64,000 nt of DNA. Source: Microbacterium arborescens. GTDB taxonomy: Bacteria > Actinomycetota > Actinomycetes > Actinomycetales > Microbacteriaceae. The DNA is taken from contig NZ_CP128474.1 of the NCBI RefSeq assembly GCF_030369635.1, positions 2,852,001-2,916,000 of the forward strand. The letters are read 5' to 3'. Of this stretch, positions 54,398-64,000 are shown piece after piece (position 1 is the first letter of the stretch; every line of letters starts with the position of its first letter). A program made the translations under genes and the position numbers. The notes below the pieces were generated by a model. That model ran no database searches and was not told the origin of the DNA. It was given only the letters and a program-made list of their open reading frames with translations.

Positions 54398-56962
54398 CTA
54401 CTCGACCGCCCCGACGGAGTGGGCGTGCCGCGAGCGAGATGCCATCAGCACCGCGGCCCCGATCGCGAGCATGAGAAGCGCAGACCCCGTCGCCCACCAC
54501 ACGACCGCGTCACCGCCCAGCACACCGGTGGCCGCGAGATCACCCGGGTCACCCGGGACCGTGGCGGCGACCACTTCTGGCGCGGTGAGAGTGTTCGTCA
54601 GCGTCACCTCGACGACCGTGCCGTCACCGATCGCGACGGTGGCGGGGCTGAACGCCGGCGCCTCCCACGTCGCGCCCTCGACATCGGCGGGTGCGAGCTC
54701 GGTGAGAGTGACCTGCGCGCCGTAAGGCAGCTGCGGGCTGGTCACGGTCTCACCGGCTGCGACCGTCAGCTCACCTTCGGCAGCGCCGAATCCGACACCG
54801 GCGGGGTAGGCGTAGTGCACGGTGAACTCGGCGTCGGCGGGAACGCGACCTGCGGCATTGCCGTCGATCACCTTATGCAGCGAGAAGGCGCCCGTGTTCA
54901 GCTCGATGAGGTTGGTCAGCGTGATCCGCGCGGTCTCGTCCTGCACGACCGTGATCGTGTTGCCCGGCTCGAAGGTCGGCGCAGCCCACGTCCCTCCGGT
55001 GATCGCGACCGGCTTCTCGCTGAGGGTGACCTCGGCGCCGGCGGGCGCGGTGACCGTCACGGCATCCTCGTCTGCCATGACCGAGACCGTCCCCGACCCT
55101 GCCTCGATGCCGAGCTCGCTGTTCGCGGGCCAGGCGTAGTCGACCTCGAACGTGCGGTCGATGACCAGGTCGGCGGCATCGCCGGTGAGCTTCTTCTCGA
55201 TGGCGAAGTACCCGACGTCGCGAGCGATTACGTTCGTCGCGGTCACGGTCGTCCCGACCGAGTCCGGTCCGATCACCAGCGTCTGCGGCGAGACGGTCGA
55301 GCCGGTCCACGTGCCACCGGCAACATCGGCAGGCGTAGTCTCGGCGAAGCTGACCTCGGCACCGACCGGTAGCGCGGGGAACTCCACGACCGATCCGTCG
55401 GCGGGCAGCGCGACCGATGCAGAGCCCGCCGCGATCGCGAGGTCGGGGCTCGCGGGCCACGACGCCGTCAGCTCGAACGCCGTGCCATCCGGCATCCGCA
55501 TCCCGTCGGGGTTGTCGAGCTGCTTCCGCGCCTGCACGGCCTGCGTCTGCAGCGTCGCCGCGTTCGTCAGGGTGACCGCGAGCGGGGTCGTCGAGTGGGT
55601 CGTCGTGAAAGTGAACGAGCCGTCTCGCAGCGGCGCGACGGGAGCACCGTCGAGCGTCAGCACGGCCGAGCCGTCGACGTTGCTGGGCCACGGGTCGACC
55701 TCCGCCAGCGTCACCGTCGAACCGGCGTAGATGTCGGGGCTCGTGTACGACCAGTCATTCCCGGCGTCGAGAGTGATGGTGCCCGAGGTGGGGGCGGGGA
55801 CGCCGCCCGGGTACTCGATCGTGTAATCGACTCGGATGCCGTCGGGGGCGATGACCGTGGCGTCGATGTCCCACGTCTTCTGCAGCTGGAAGCGGGCGTA
55901 GCTCCGGCCGATGGCCGACCCGCTACTGCTGTAACGGGTCGCGGTCGCGGTGGTCTCCTTGACGGCACCGTCGATCTCGATCGTCGCGTTGTTGTCGTAC
56001 GAGCCCGGCCCGGACACGCCCTTGCCGCCGTCTTCGGCGATGGTGTCCCAGTTCACCTGGTACACCGATCCGGTCAGCGCGACCGCGTTCTCACCGGCAT
56101 CCTGGCCGACGCACCCCTCGCCCGCGGTCGTCACGAACTGCACGCGCCGACCACCGTCGCTCACGGTGTACTGCGAACGGTCGAGGTCGACCCACACGAG
56201 CGACGGATCGTTCCACTCGCTCACCGCGACGCAGGTCGCGCGCTGCACCCGCGGCGACCCCTCGACGAGAGTGAACGGGTTGTTCTCGTCGAACCTGTCG
56301 GTGACGGTGATCGTCTGCCCCGGCGCGAGCGACAGCCCGCCGTCCGCCGATTGGATGCCGTCGCCGCGCGTCGGCACGCCGACCCACCAGTGGACGGTGT
56401 CGTTCGGGTTGTCGTACCAGCCGCTCTTCCACGGCCCCCAGACGCCGCCGTACTCGCAGTTCTCGGCGCAGAAACGCGAGTCGACGTGCACGGGCGGGGT
56501 CGAAACGCCGCCCACCGTGAACGTCGCGCCCGGAAGCGCCTCGGTGTTCTTGAGGTCGACCTGCGCCCGGATCTCGAACTCGCCCCGGATGTCCAGCGGG
56601 TTCTCGAGCACGTAGTCGTCGTCGACGACACACTCGACCCGGTTTGCGGTGACGGTGCACGTGCCGTTGCCGATGCTGAACGACGTGCCCTGCCCGATGA
56701 GCTCGGCCGGCAGATCGAACGCGACGTGAAGCGGCGGCGTGGCCGGCGACTCGCTCGCGTGCCACGCCACCTTGAGCGTCTGAACCGACTGGTCCTGGAA
56801 GGTGTCGTTCGCGAACTCGACGCTGTCGAGCACCGCCGACGACCCGGCGGCGACCGCCGGCGTGGCGCCGCCCCAGAGCCCGATGGCCATCACGACGATC
56901 GCGAGCACCGCGCTCGCCATACGCCCGCGGCGTGGACGCGCACCTGCCTCCGTACGTTGCAT
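54398..56962 (-). CDS. LAATG-anchored surface protein with DUF5979-like repeats
   Basis: 854 residues. A signal peptide spans about residues 1-39. The N-terminal beta-rich region has several Cys (CAENCEYGGVWG). About four repeated ~100-residue modules follow (FAIEKKLTGDAADL, FSLHKVIDGNAAGR types), as in DUF5979 proteins. The C-terminus has LAATG at residue 809, a membrane helix and a short charged tail, the pattern of class E sortase substrates. So it should be joined to the cell wall. ATG 56962 has GGAGG 4 bases away. Likely adhesion or surface structure; unproven. Confidence 0.9.
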   Translation of the reverse strand: MQRTEAGARPRRGRMASAVLAIVVMAIGLWGGATPAVAAGSSAVLDSVEFANDTFQDQSVQTLKVAWHASESPATPPLHVAFDLPAELIGQGTSFSIGNGTCTVTANRVECVVDDDYVLENPLDIRGEFEIRAQVDLKNTEALPGATFTVGGVSTPPVHVDSRFCAENCEYGGVWGPWKSGWYDNPNDTVHWWVGVPTRGDGIQSADGGLSLAPGQTITVTDRFDENNPFTLVEGSPRVQRATCVAVSEWNDPSLVWVDLDRSQYTVSDGGRRVQFVTTAGEGCVGQDAGENAVALTGSVYQVNWDTIAEDGGKGVSGPGSYDNNATIEIDGAVKETTATATRYSSSGSAIGRSYARFQLQKTWDIDATVIAPDGIRVDYTIEYPGGVPAPTSGTITLDAGNDWSYTSPDIYAGSTVTLAEVDPWPSNVDGSAVLTLDGAPVAPLRDGSFTFTTTHSTTPLAVTLTNAATLQTQAVQARKQLDNPDGMRMPDGTAFELTASWPASPDLAIAAGSASVALPADGSVVEFPALPVGAEVSFAETTPADVAGGTWTGSTVSPQTLVIGPDSVGTTVTATNVIARDVGYFAIEKKLTGDAADLVIDRTFEVDYAWPANSELGIEAGSGTVSVMADEDAVTVTAPAGAEVTLSEKPVAITGGTWAAPTFEPGNTITVVQDETARITLTNLIELNTGAFSLHKVIDGNAAGRVPADAEFTVHYAYPAGVGFGAAEGELTVAAGETVTSPQLPYGAQVTLTELAPADVEGATWEAPAFSPATVAIGDGTVVEVTLTNTLTAPEVVAATVPGDPGDLAATGVLGGDAVVWWATGSALLMLAIGAAVLMASRSRHAHSVGAVE

Positions 56963-57033
56963 GGTTCCTCCCCCAGCGCACAGGGGTGTCACCCCGAGCG
57001 CATCGTGTCTCGCGCCGCCCCAGATCGGCGACG

Positions 57034-57066
57034 GTTGTTCGGTCGCGCTCGTGGCGACCGAACAAC
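57034..57066. promoter_or_regulatory. 13-bp perfect inverted repeat before the LAATG surface gene
   Basis: GTTGTTCGGTCGC and its exact complement flank a 7-base loop. There is no T run on either side, so it is not a simple terminator. It lies 72 bp before the surface protein start and may be an operator or a leader hairpin. Confidence 0.55.
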
Positions 57067-57103
57067 GGTCTCAGCCCCAAGACGCGCCAGGACGGTCAGG
57101 AGG

Positions 57104-57148
57104 AAGGACTTAGTCCTTTCGGCCGCGATTTCACTCCCGGACTAGTCC
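57104..57148. promoter_or_regulatory. Two phased palindromes (operator-like)
   Basis: AAGGACTTAGTCCTT (57104-57118) and GGACTAGTCC (57139-57148) share the GGACT/AGTCC half-sites. Their centres are about 32 bp apart, near three helical turns. They lie between the LuxR gene and the surface protein gene and could be its binding sites. Confidence 0.45.
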
Positions 57149-57160
57149 CGGTCGTGCCAC

Positions 57161-59773
57161 TCACGGCACGTGCGGCGAGGAGTTCGAGTCGAGGATGCCG
57201 AGCTCGCGGGCCACATCGCAGGCGGCTCGGCGCGACGTCACACCGAGCTTGCGGTAGATCGACTGCAGCTGCGCCTTCACGGTCGACGGCGAGACGAAGA
57301 GCGCTGCGGCGACGTCGCGGGTGTTCCCATGCTTGTCGACCGCCGCGAGCACGACCTTCTCGCGATCGGTGAGCTGAACGGCCGGCGGCCGGGCGGCACC
57401 GCGAACCCGACCCGGGGTCTTGAGGTAGCGCTGCAGCACGAGCGAGTTCCGCTGCGCCGCGAAGTCTCCCAGCGCGAGGCGATCACGAGGCGGCAGCAAC
57501 GCGACGTGCATCCGTGCGCCGTAACTGTCGGCGGCCAGGGCCGCGGCCCCGAGCCAGGTCCAGGCGCGTTCGTCGTCGCCCACTCTCAGCGCCGCGATCG
57601 CGCCCGACGTCTGCACCTCGGCGCGCGAGCGGATGGTGTGCCCGGGCAGCTCGAGCTCGGCCTCAGCCCGCTCGAGGGCGGCGGCGTCGCGGTGCTCGGA
57701 CAGCAGCCACATCACGCGCGCGTGAGACAGGTACGGACTGTCGGACGGTTGCGGATCCAGCACCTCGGCGGCACGGCGGTGGTCGCCGGCGGCGAGCCAC
57801 GCCAGCCCGAGGGCGGCGTGCAGCTGCTGGCTGGCGACGTTGGCCCCCACCCCGGGCAGGTCGCCGTGGCCGAGCTCCGTCGCGACACGCTCAGCTTCCG
57901 CCGCCGCGAGCCCCTTGCCGTGCCAGACGGCGAGGCTTGTCGCCGTGAGCAACGGCCAGCGTTCGGAGTGCGGCGCGTTCGGCATGAGCTTCAACTGCTT
58001 CGCGGCGCCACGGAAGTCGAGCGCGTCCAAGCTGATCCATGCCTGGGCGAGGACCGCCAGACCCTTGGACGACACCAGGCCGTTCTCGAGCGACCAGGCG
58101 GTGCGATCGATGCTCGCCAGCAGGGCACGAGTCCGTTCGGTGTCACCCGCCGAAGCGATCATCGCCGCGGCGACGACCGTCGACGAGTTGCGTGACGCCG
58201 GTGTCGAGCACACCGCCGCCGACCGCGTCGCCGCCGTCATCGCTTCGTGCAGACGACCTCCCTGCCAGAGCGACAGGCTCAGCTGCCGCAGCATGGCACC
58301 CAGGTGCTCTCTGAAGCGCGAACGGACATCGGGATCGATCTGGTCGATCAGTTCGACGGCACGCCTGCTCCACGTGATCGGAGTGCACCAGTCTCCGCGC
58401 AGGCGCGCGGCGGTCGCGCCCACGCTCAGCCGGGTCACCTCATCGAGCGCGGGGGCGAAGTACGTGGGGTACGACGGCGCATCGATCACCATGTCGAAGA
58501 GGCGAGCAGCCTCGGGCCACCGCAGCGGATTGGCCGAGAGAGACAACCCCAGGCCGAACGTGAGCATCGGATGCCACGGCAGAACGTTCTCGGGCACGCG
58601 CTCGAGCACCGGCAACAGGCTGTCATCCGCGTAGCTGTCGATACTCGCTGCGAAGAGGTGAGCCAGCGCGCGATCAGCGAGCGCCCAATCCGCGCCCTCG
58701 ACGGCCAGCTCGAGGGCGCAGACGAGGCCCATGCCACCCTCGAGAATCGACTGCGCCGCTGTCACGCACAACCGCCGGTATCGGTCGCCGTCCCGACGAG
58801 CGCGAGCACGGAACGCGTCCCTCACGGTCTCGGCGTACTGGAACACGCGCCCACCCGACGCGTAGGGGATCCATCGCCCGAACCCGTCTCTCTCGAGCGC
58901 CGTGAGCAGCGCCTCGGCATCCGGATTGCCGCTCAGCCGTCGGGCGAGGTCGGCGTCGACGGACCGCGCGACGGCGGTGTCGGTCATGAACTCGACGGTC
59001 GCGGGGTCGTGCAGCGACGACGCGATCCGATCGGCCACGACGCCGTGCCACTCGCTCGAGTCCAGTCGAGGAATGTGGCCGACCTGCGCGATCGCGCTCA
59101 CCACCGCACACACCGTGAGCGCGAATCCGCCGGTGGCCACGACCACCTGATGCGCCGCCCTCTCGTCGGCCATGCGCGCCTGCTCGCGCATGAGCGTGAC
59201 GACCTCTGCGGGCGTGAAGGCCAGCTCGCTGCGCGAGAGCACGCGGGTGATCCCGTCATCCAGAGCGGCGACCGACAGGGCCGTCTCCCCCCGAGTCGCG
59301 ACGATGACGCGCAGCATCGGGTACATCGCGAGGAGACGCGCGAGATCGGCGTCGATCCGCTCGGTCAGCTCGCCGAGCCGCTCGTAGGCGTCGAGCACGA
59401 GCACGGCCGGGCGATCCAGCGCGACGACACGGCGGGCCGCCTCGACCGGGTCGGCGCCCGCCTCGACCAGCCGGCCGGCGCGTGCGACCACGTCGGCCGA
59501 CACGTGCCCGGTCTTCGCGGCAGCGGTGATGACCCGATGCCACAGCATCCGGCTGCCGTCCACTTTCTCGGGCACCGAAACCCACACGACCGATTCGGGG
59601 CGCTCCGTCCGCAGCGTCCAGGTGCGCAGCAGCGTCGTCTTGCCGGCCCCGCTCGGTCCTTGGACGACGCACAACCGGACCATGGGTGACTCGAGCACAC
59701 GTGTCAGTCGAGGCCGGTCGGGCACACCGGTGGCCGACTCGATCCCTGCTCCCCCAGCCGAGACCCGATTCAT
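57161..59773 (-). CDS. Large ATPase LuxR regulator (MalT/LAL type)
   Basis: 870 residues. Walker A GPSGAGKTT is at residues 39-47, Walker B-like LVLDAYE near 122. A long helical repeat region follows, and a C-terminal LuxR domain reads LTDREKVVLAAVDKHGNTRD, then LFVSPSTVKAQLQSIYRKLG. Such proteins need ATP and a ligand to activate transcription. ATG 59773 has AGGGG 5 bases away. It lies directly upstream of the LAATG surface gene on the same strand, which it may control. Confidence 0.92.
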   Translation of the reverse strand: MNRVSAGGAGIESATGVPDRPRLTRVLESPMVRLCVVQGPSGAGKTTLLRTWTLRTERPESVVWVSVPEKVDGSRMLWHRVITAAAKTGHVSADVVARAGRLVEAGADPVEAARRVVALDRPAVLVLDAYERLGELTERIDADLARLLAMYPMLRVIVATRGETALSVAALDDGITRVLSRSELAFTPAEVVTLMREQARMADERAAHQVVVATGGFALTVCAVVSAIAQVGHIPRLDSSEWHGVVADRIASSLHDPATVEFMTDTAVARSVDADLARRLSGNPDAEALLTALERDGFGRWIPYASGGRVFQYAETVRDAFRARARRDGDRYRRLCVTAAQSILEGGMGLVCALELAVEGADWALADRALAHLFAASIDSYADDSLLPVLERVPENVLPWHPMLTFGLGLSLSANPLRWPEAARLFDMVIDAPSYPTYFAPALDEVTRLSVGATAARLRGDWCTPITWSRRAVELIDQIDPDVRSRFREHLGAMLRQLSLSLWQGGRLHEAMTAATRSAAVCSTPASRNSSTVVAAAMIASAGDTERTRALLASIDRTAWSLENGLVSSKGLAVLAQAWISLDALDFRGAAKQLKLMPNAPHSERWPLLTATSLAVWHGKGLAAAEAERVATELGHGDLPGVGANVASQQLHAALGLAWLAAGDHRRAAEVLDPQPSDSPYLSHARVMWLLSEHRDAAALERAEAELELPGHTIRSRAEVQTSGAIAALRVGDDERAWTWLGAAALAADSYGARMHVALLPPRDRLALGDFAAQRNSLVLQRYLKTPGRVRGAARPPAVQLTDREKVVLAAVDKHGNTRDVAAALFVSPSTVKAQLQSIYRKLGVTSRRAACDVARELGILDSNSSPHVP

Positions 59774-59882
59774 CTGCACCCCTATTCGCCATGCCGAAAC
59801 GACAAGCCTAGGAAGCTCACCTTGGAGAACCCGGACTCCGCCGTGGCCGCGTGAGGGCAACCAGGGTCGAGCGACAGCGAGG

Positions 59883-60959
59883 TCAGCGCGCGATCGCGCC
59901 GGGCGACCAGCCGATCCGGTTACCCGAGACCTGTCCGCTCTGCACGATCAGCCGTTCGACGAGCGGGATCTGCGCGGTGGGAATGCTCACTCGGGTGCGC
60001 AGCATCGCTATGCCGACGAGGGCGATGAACCCCGAGAGCATCTTGTCGATGATCGACGTGAGGATGTTGGCCGAGAACGCCGCCGCGACGACCGGCAGCC
60101 CGAGACCGGCGATCGACGACGTGACGTTGTCGGAACCGTGGCCGGAGTACCCGCCGAACATGAGAACGCCCAGCGGAGCCCCCACCAAGGAGCACGCCAC
60201 CGCGACGAGCAGCGTGAGATTGACGTAGCGGAACAGGTCCGCCCCCATGCCGAAGCGGCGGATGCCGTACCCCCACACGAGCGCTCCGGCGACGTTGACG
60301 ATCGCGAAGGGCGCGGCTCCGGGGGCTCCGACGACGAAACCAAACACGTTCGTGCTCAACCCGACGATGACCCCGGCCCACGGCCCGAAGATCATCGCCG
60401 CCACGCCGGTTCCGGCCATGTCGAGGTAGATCGGCAGGTGCAGCAGCTGCACCGTCGACATCCCGATGAAGTTGACGATGAGGCATCCGAGCATGATCAG
60501 CGCCTGCACGCGGCGCGACACGAGCGGATGCGGCGCCGCCAGCGGGGTCGCCGGCAGCTGCGGCGTCGGACGCGGCGACGGTGGGAGGGCGGAGCCCGGG
60601 GACGGGCGCGGGCGGGGCGGGGCGGCGACCCGCGGAGCGACGTCGTCGGGCCGGCGGGTGGCCTGATACCGACGGATCCAGCGATCGGCCTCAGCGGTGT
60701 CGGCGCCCAGCGCGAGCACGATGTCGCGCAGCAGGCCGACATCGATCCGGGCCCGGCCCGGTCGGAACGCGTCGTACACGGTGGTGCGCGGGGGCTGCGC
60801 GGCCGCGGGGTTCACGCCACGCTCCACCCGCAGCTGCGCGATGCGACGCACGAGTTCGGCGTACGACACGGGGCCTGCGGCATCCTTCAACGCGAGCAGA
60901 TCGCGCGCGATCGCGTCGAGCGAATCGGGCTCGCCGAATCGCTTCTCGTCCTCCTGCAC
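59883..60959 (-). CDS. HTH domain fused to an ECF transporter S-component
   Basis: 358 residues. The N-terminal ~100 residues (SYAELVRRIAQLRVERGVNP, TTVYDAFRPGRARID) are an XRE-like actinobacterial HTH. A Pro-rich linker leads to six membrane helices (LIMLGCLIVNFIGMSTVQLL, IFGPWAGVIVGLSTNVFGFV) typical of energy-coupling-factor S components, which bind vitamins or metals. No ATPase or T component is nearby. Such a fusion may act as a membrane sensor. The start at GTG 60959 has GGGGGAG 5 bases away; longer starts exist. Confidence 0.82.
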   Translation of the reverse strand: MQEDEKRFGEPDSLDAIARDLLALKDAAGPVSYAELVRRIAQLRVERGVNPAAAQPPRTTVYDAFRPGRARIDVGLLRDIVLALGADTAEADRWIRRYQATRRPDDVAPRVAAPPRPRPSPGSALPPSPRPTPQLPATPLAAPHPLVSRRVQALIMLGCLIVNFIGMSTVQLLHLPIYLDMAGTGVAAMIFGPWAGVIVGLSTNVFGFVVGAPGAAPFAIVNVAGALVWGYGIRRFGMGADLFRYVNLTLLVAVACSLVGAPLGVLMFGGYSGHGSDNVTSSIAGLGLPVVAAAFSANILTSIIDKMLSGFIALVGIAMLRTRVSIPTAQIPLVERLIVQSGQVSGNRIGWSPGAIAR

Positions 60960-61191
60960 AGACACTCCCCCACCCTTGGTGCGATCGCATGTCGCAAACC
61001 GCATACGCGCGGCGCGACCCCTCGCCCCGCGGCGCTCACTCTATCGATGCCGGCCGCCGGCGTGTTCGGAGTTGTTCGCACACGGCCGTGGCGGGCCTGA
61101 ACGGCCGTTGTGATCGGGCGACCGATGCCAGCGTGAGATCGACGGCTCGCCGACTGGGGCGCGGGTCGCAATCCGTTCCCGATGAGGATCC

Positions 61192-62880
<1,689 letters not shown>

Positions 62881-62897
62881 CGTCGTCGTCGTGACAG

Positions 62898-62940
62898 GAC
62901 GTGCGGGGCACCGGCCATGGGGGGCGGTGCCCCGCACGTC
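62898..62940 (+). terminator. Strong hairpin terminator after the surface gene
   Basis: A 16-bp perfect stem from GACGTGCGGGGCACCG and its complement flanks an 11-base loop, followed by TTCTAT. It lies 17 bp after the stop codon of the LAATG protein. Confidence 0.85.
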
Positions 62941-63045
62941 TTCTATCCGGCTGCGGCTCCCCGGGGGTGCATCGGTGCGCGCTCACCGGGGCGCGCTGTC
63001 ATCGGCGGTCTCTCCACCGCGTTGGCGTTGATCTACCCTGGCTGC

Positions 63046-63318
63046 ATGAGCGAGCGCGAGCTGCGGTTTCCGGCCACCATCGGCGTCGAGGTGAAGGGCG
63101 AGACGTGGAGCTGCGTCGACATCCCGGGGTCTGCGGAGTTCTTCGGCACGAAGAAGACGGTGCGCGTCGACGCCACGATCGACGATGTGAGGCTGGAGAA
63201 CGTCGGGGCGATGGTCACCGGCTCGGGCGGACACATGGTGTCGCTCAGCGCGAAGGTGCGGAAGCAGCTCGGCAAAGACATCGGTGACGCCGTCGACGTC
63301 GTGATCACGCCTCGGTAA
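63046..63318 (+). CDS. DUF1905 family protein, copy 2
   Basis: 90 residues with the same length and layout as the copy at 44252 (GETWSCVDIPGSAEFFGTKK, RVDATIDD, MVSLSAKVRKQLGKDIGD). Small cytoplasmic domain of unknown function. It is followed 109 bp later by the third DUF222-HNH gene. Confidence 0.88.
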   Translation: MSERELRFPATIGVEVKGETWSCVDIPGSAEFFGTKKTVRVDATIDDVRLENVGAMVTGSGGHMVSLSAKVRKQLGKDIGDAVDVVITPR

Positions 63319-63377
63319 AGCCTCCGCGCCCGCCGCCCATTCCTCCCCAACGCCGCGGCACAGCGACCTTTCCTCGA

Positions 63378-63393
63378 TGGAACATATCTTCGA
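63378..63393. promoter_or_regulatory. LexA-like SOS box of HNH copy 3
   Basis: TGGAACATATCTTCGA matches TCGAAC-N4-GTTCGA with two mismatches and has the favoured ATAT centre. It lies 35 bp before the HNH copy 3 start. Confidence 0.6.
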
Positions 63394-63427
63394 TATGAAT
63401 GTCGTACCCCACTGCCAAGATGGGTAC

Positions 63428-64000
63428 ATGCAAGCGAACGAGTCATCGAACGACGAACCGGATGCCGGCTCCTCCGGCTCGTCGCTCGCGAGCCTCATCG
63501 ATCGGGTGTCTGAGGCCGACGATCTGCTCCAGGATGCGCACATCGCGATGACGCGCGCTCTCGCCGAGGCGGGACGCAGCGCTCTGCGCCAGGCGGCGCG
63601 CTCCGCCGCGCGTCCCCGAGGCATGGGATCCGACATGGAGATGCGCTCGATCGCAGCAGAAGTCGCCGGAGTGCGACGGTCGCACGATCGCCGCGCCCAG
63701 AGCGAGATCGACCACGCGCTGACCATCGTCGACGACTACCCCGCCGCCTTCGAGGCATGGCAGCATCGGCGCATCACCCGCGACCACGTCGACATGGTCG
63801 TCCGGATGGGCTGCGGTCTCGACGACGACATCAGACCCGAGTACGAGCGCCAGGCCATCTCGATCTGCGAGCGCGACATCGCATCACGGGTGCGCGAATC
63901 GCTCCGCAATCTCGCCGCGCGGCTGGGGGCCGAATCGTTCACCGAGCGGCACCGCACTGCGGCGGCGAAGCGAAGCGTCTGGGTGACGCACGGCGCCGAC
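63428..64000 (+). CDS. DUF222 / HNH endonuclease protein, copy 3 (cut by window edge)
   Basis: 191 codons of the DUF222 part are seen, about 80 % identical to the copy at 52148. The HNH part lies beyond the window. ATG 63428 has the shared context TGGGTACATG. The upstream LexA-like box is at the same distance as in the other copies. Confidence 0.9.
   Translation, partial: MQANESSNDEPDAGSSGSSLASLIDRVSEADDLLQDAHIAMTRALAEAGRSALRQAARSAARPRGMGSDMEMRSIAAEVAGVRRSHDRRAQSEIDHALTIVDDYPAAFEAWQHRRITRDHVDMVVRMGCGLDDDIRPEYERQAISICERDIASRVRESLRNLAARLGAESFTERHRTAAAKRSVWVTHGAD

Overview
The window is high-GC (roughly 70 %) DNA with actinobacterial gene style: GTG starts, GGAGG-type ribosome sites, many LuxR, LacI, MerR and MarR regulators, DUF222-HNH proteins, and LAATG sorting signals. 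The gene content, including a DUF7882-like small protein and DUF1905 proteins, points to Microbacteriaceae, most likely Microbacterium. No rRNA, tRNA or CRISPR array was found.

Region 1 (1-11.4 kb) is a set of genes for using high-mannose N-glycans. It encodes a secreted Endo H-like GH18 enzyme, a cytoplasmic GH92 and a cytoplasmic GH38 alpha-mannosidase, a GH5-type beta-mannosidase candidate, a three-gene sugar ABC importer (binding lipoprotein plus two permeases, no ATPase), and a LacI-family regulator. Three copies of a 16-bp operator-like dyad sit in the two control regions. The inferred route is: release of the glycan outside the cell, import, then trimming of alpha- and finally beta-mannose inside.

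Region 2 (11.4-30 kb) is mostly chromosomal housekeeping: two SDR oxidoreductases, a stand-alone MurE-type ligase, two LuxR regulators with long N-terminal repeat regions, a SulP anion transporter divergent from a MerR regulator, and a MarR regulator. It also holds a DUF222-HNH protein, an unusual ECF sigma factor fused to a zinc-finger/transmembrane/Ig-like tail, a decayed lacI gene between two 80-bp repeats, and a two-gene surface lipoprotein/membrane protein unit.

Region 3 (30-44 kb) is an exopolysaccharide cluster: polyprenyl phosphate sugar transferase, five glycosyltransferases, a pyruvyltransferase-family enzyme, a flippase, a Wzy-like polymerase on the opposite strand, and an OafA-type acyltransferase. 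Several small or broken ORFs lie inside it.

Region 4 (44.2-54.4 kb) is an accessory, partly decayed island. It has a truncated HxlR regulator, an fcl pseudogene, a frameshifted membrane gene, a lipoprotein remnant, an OLD/TOPRIM-type ATPase-nuclease (possible phage defence), a membrane gene split by an 11-G tract, a second DUF222-HNH gene, and a segmental duplication carrying a 60-aa gene and a 32-aa membrane peptide.

Region 5 (54.4-64 kb) encodes two LAATG-anchored surface proteins, a large ATPase LuxR regulator, an HTH/ECF-transporter S-component fusion, a second DUF1905 protein and the start of a third DUF222-HNH gene. All three DUF222-HNH genes have LexA-like boxes upstream, suggesting DNA-damage control.
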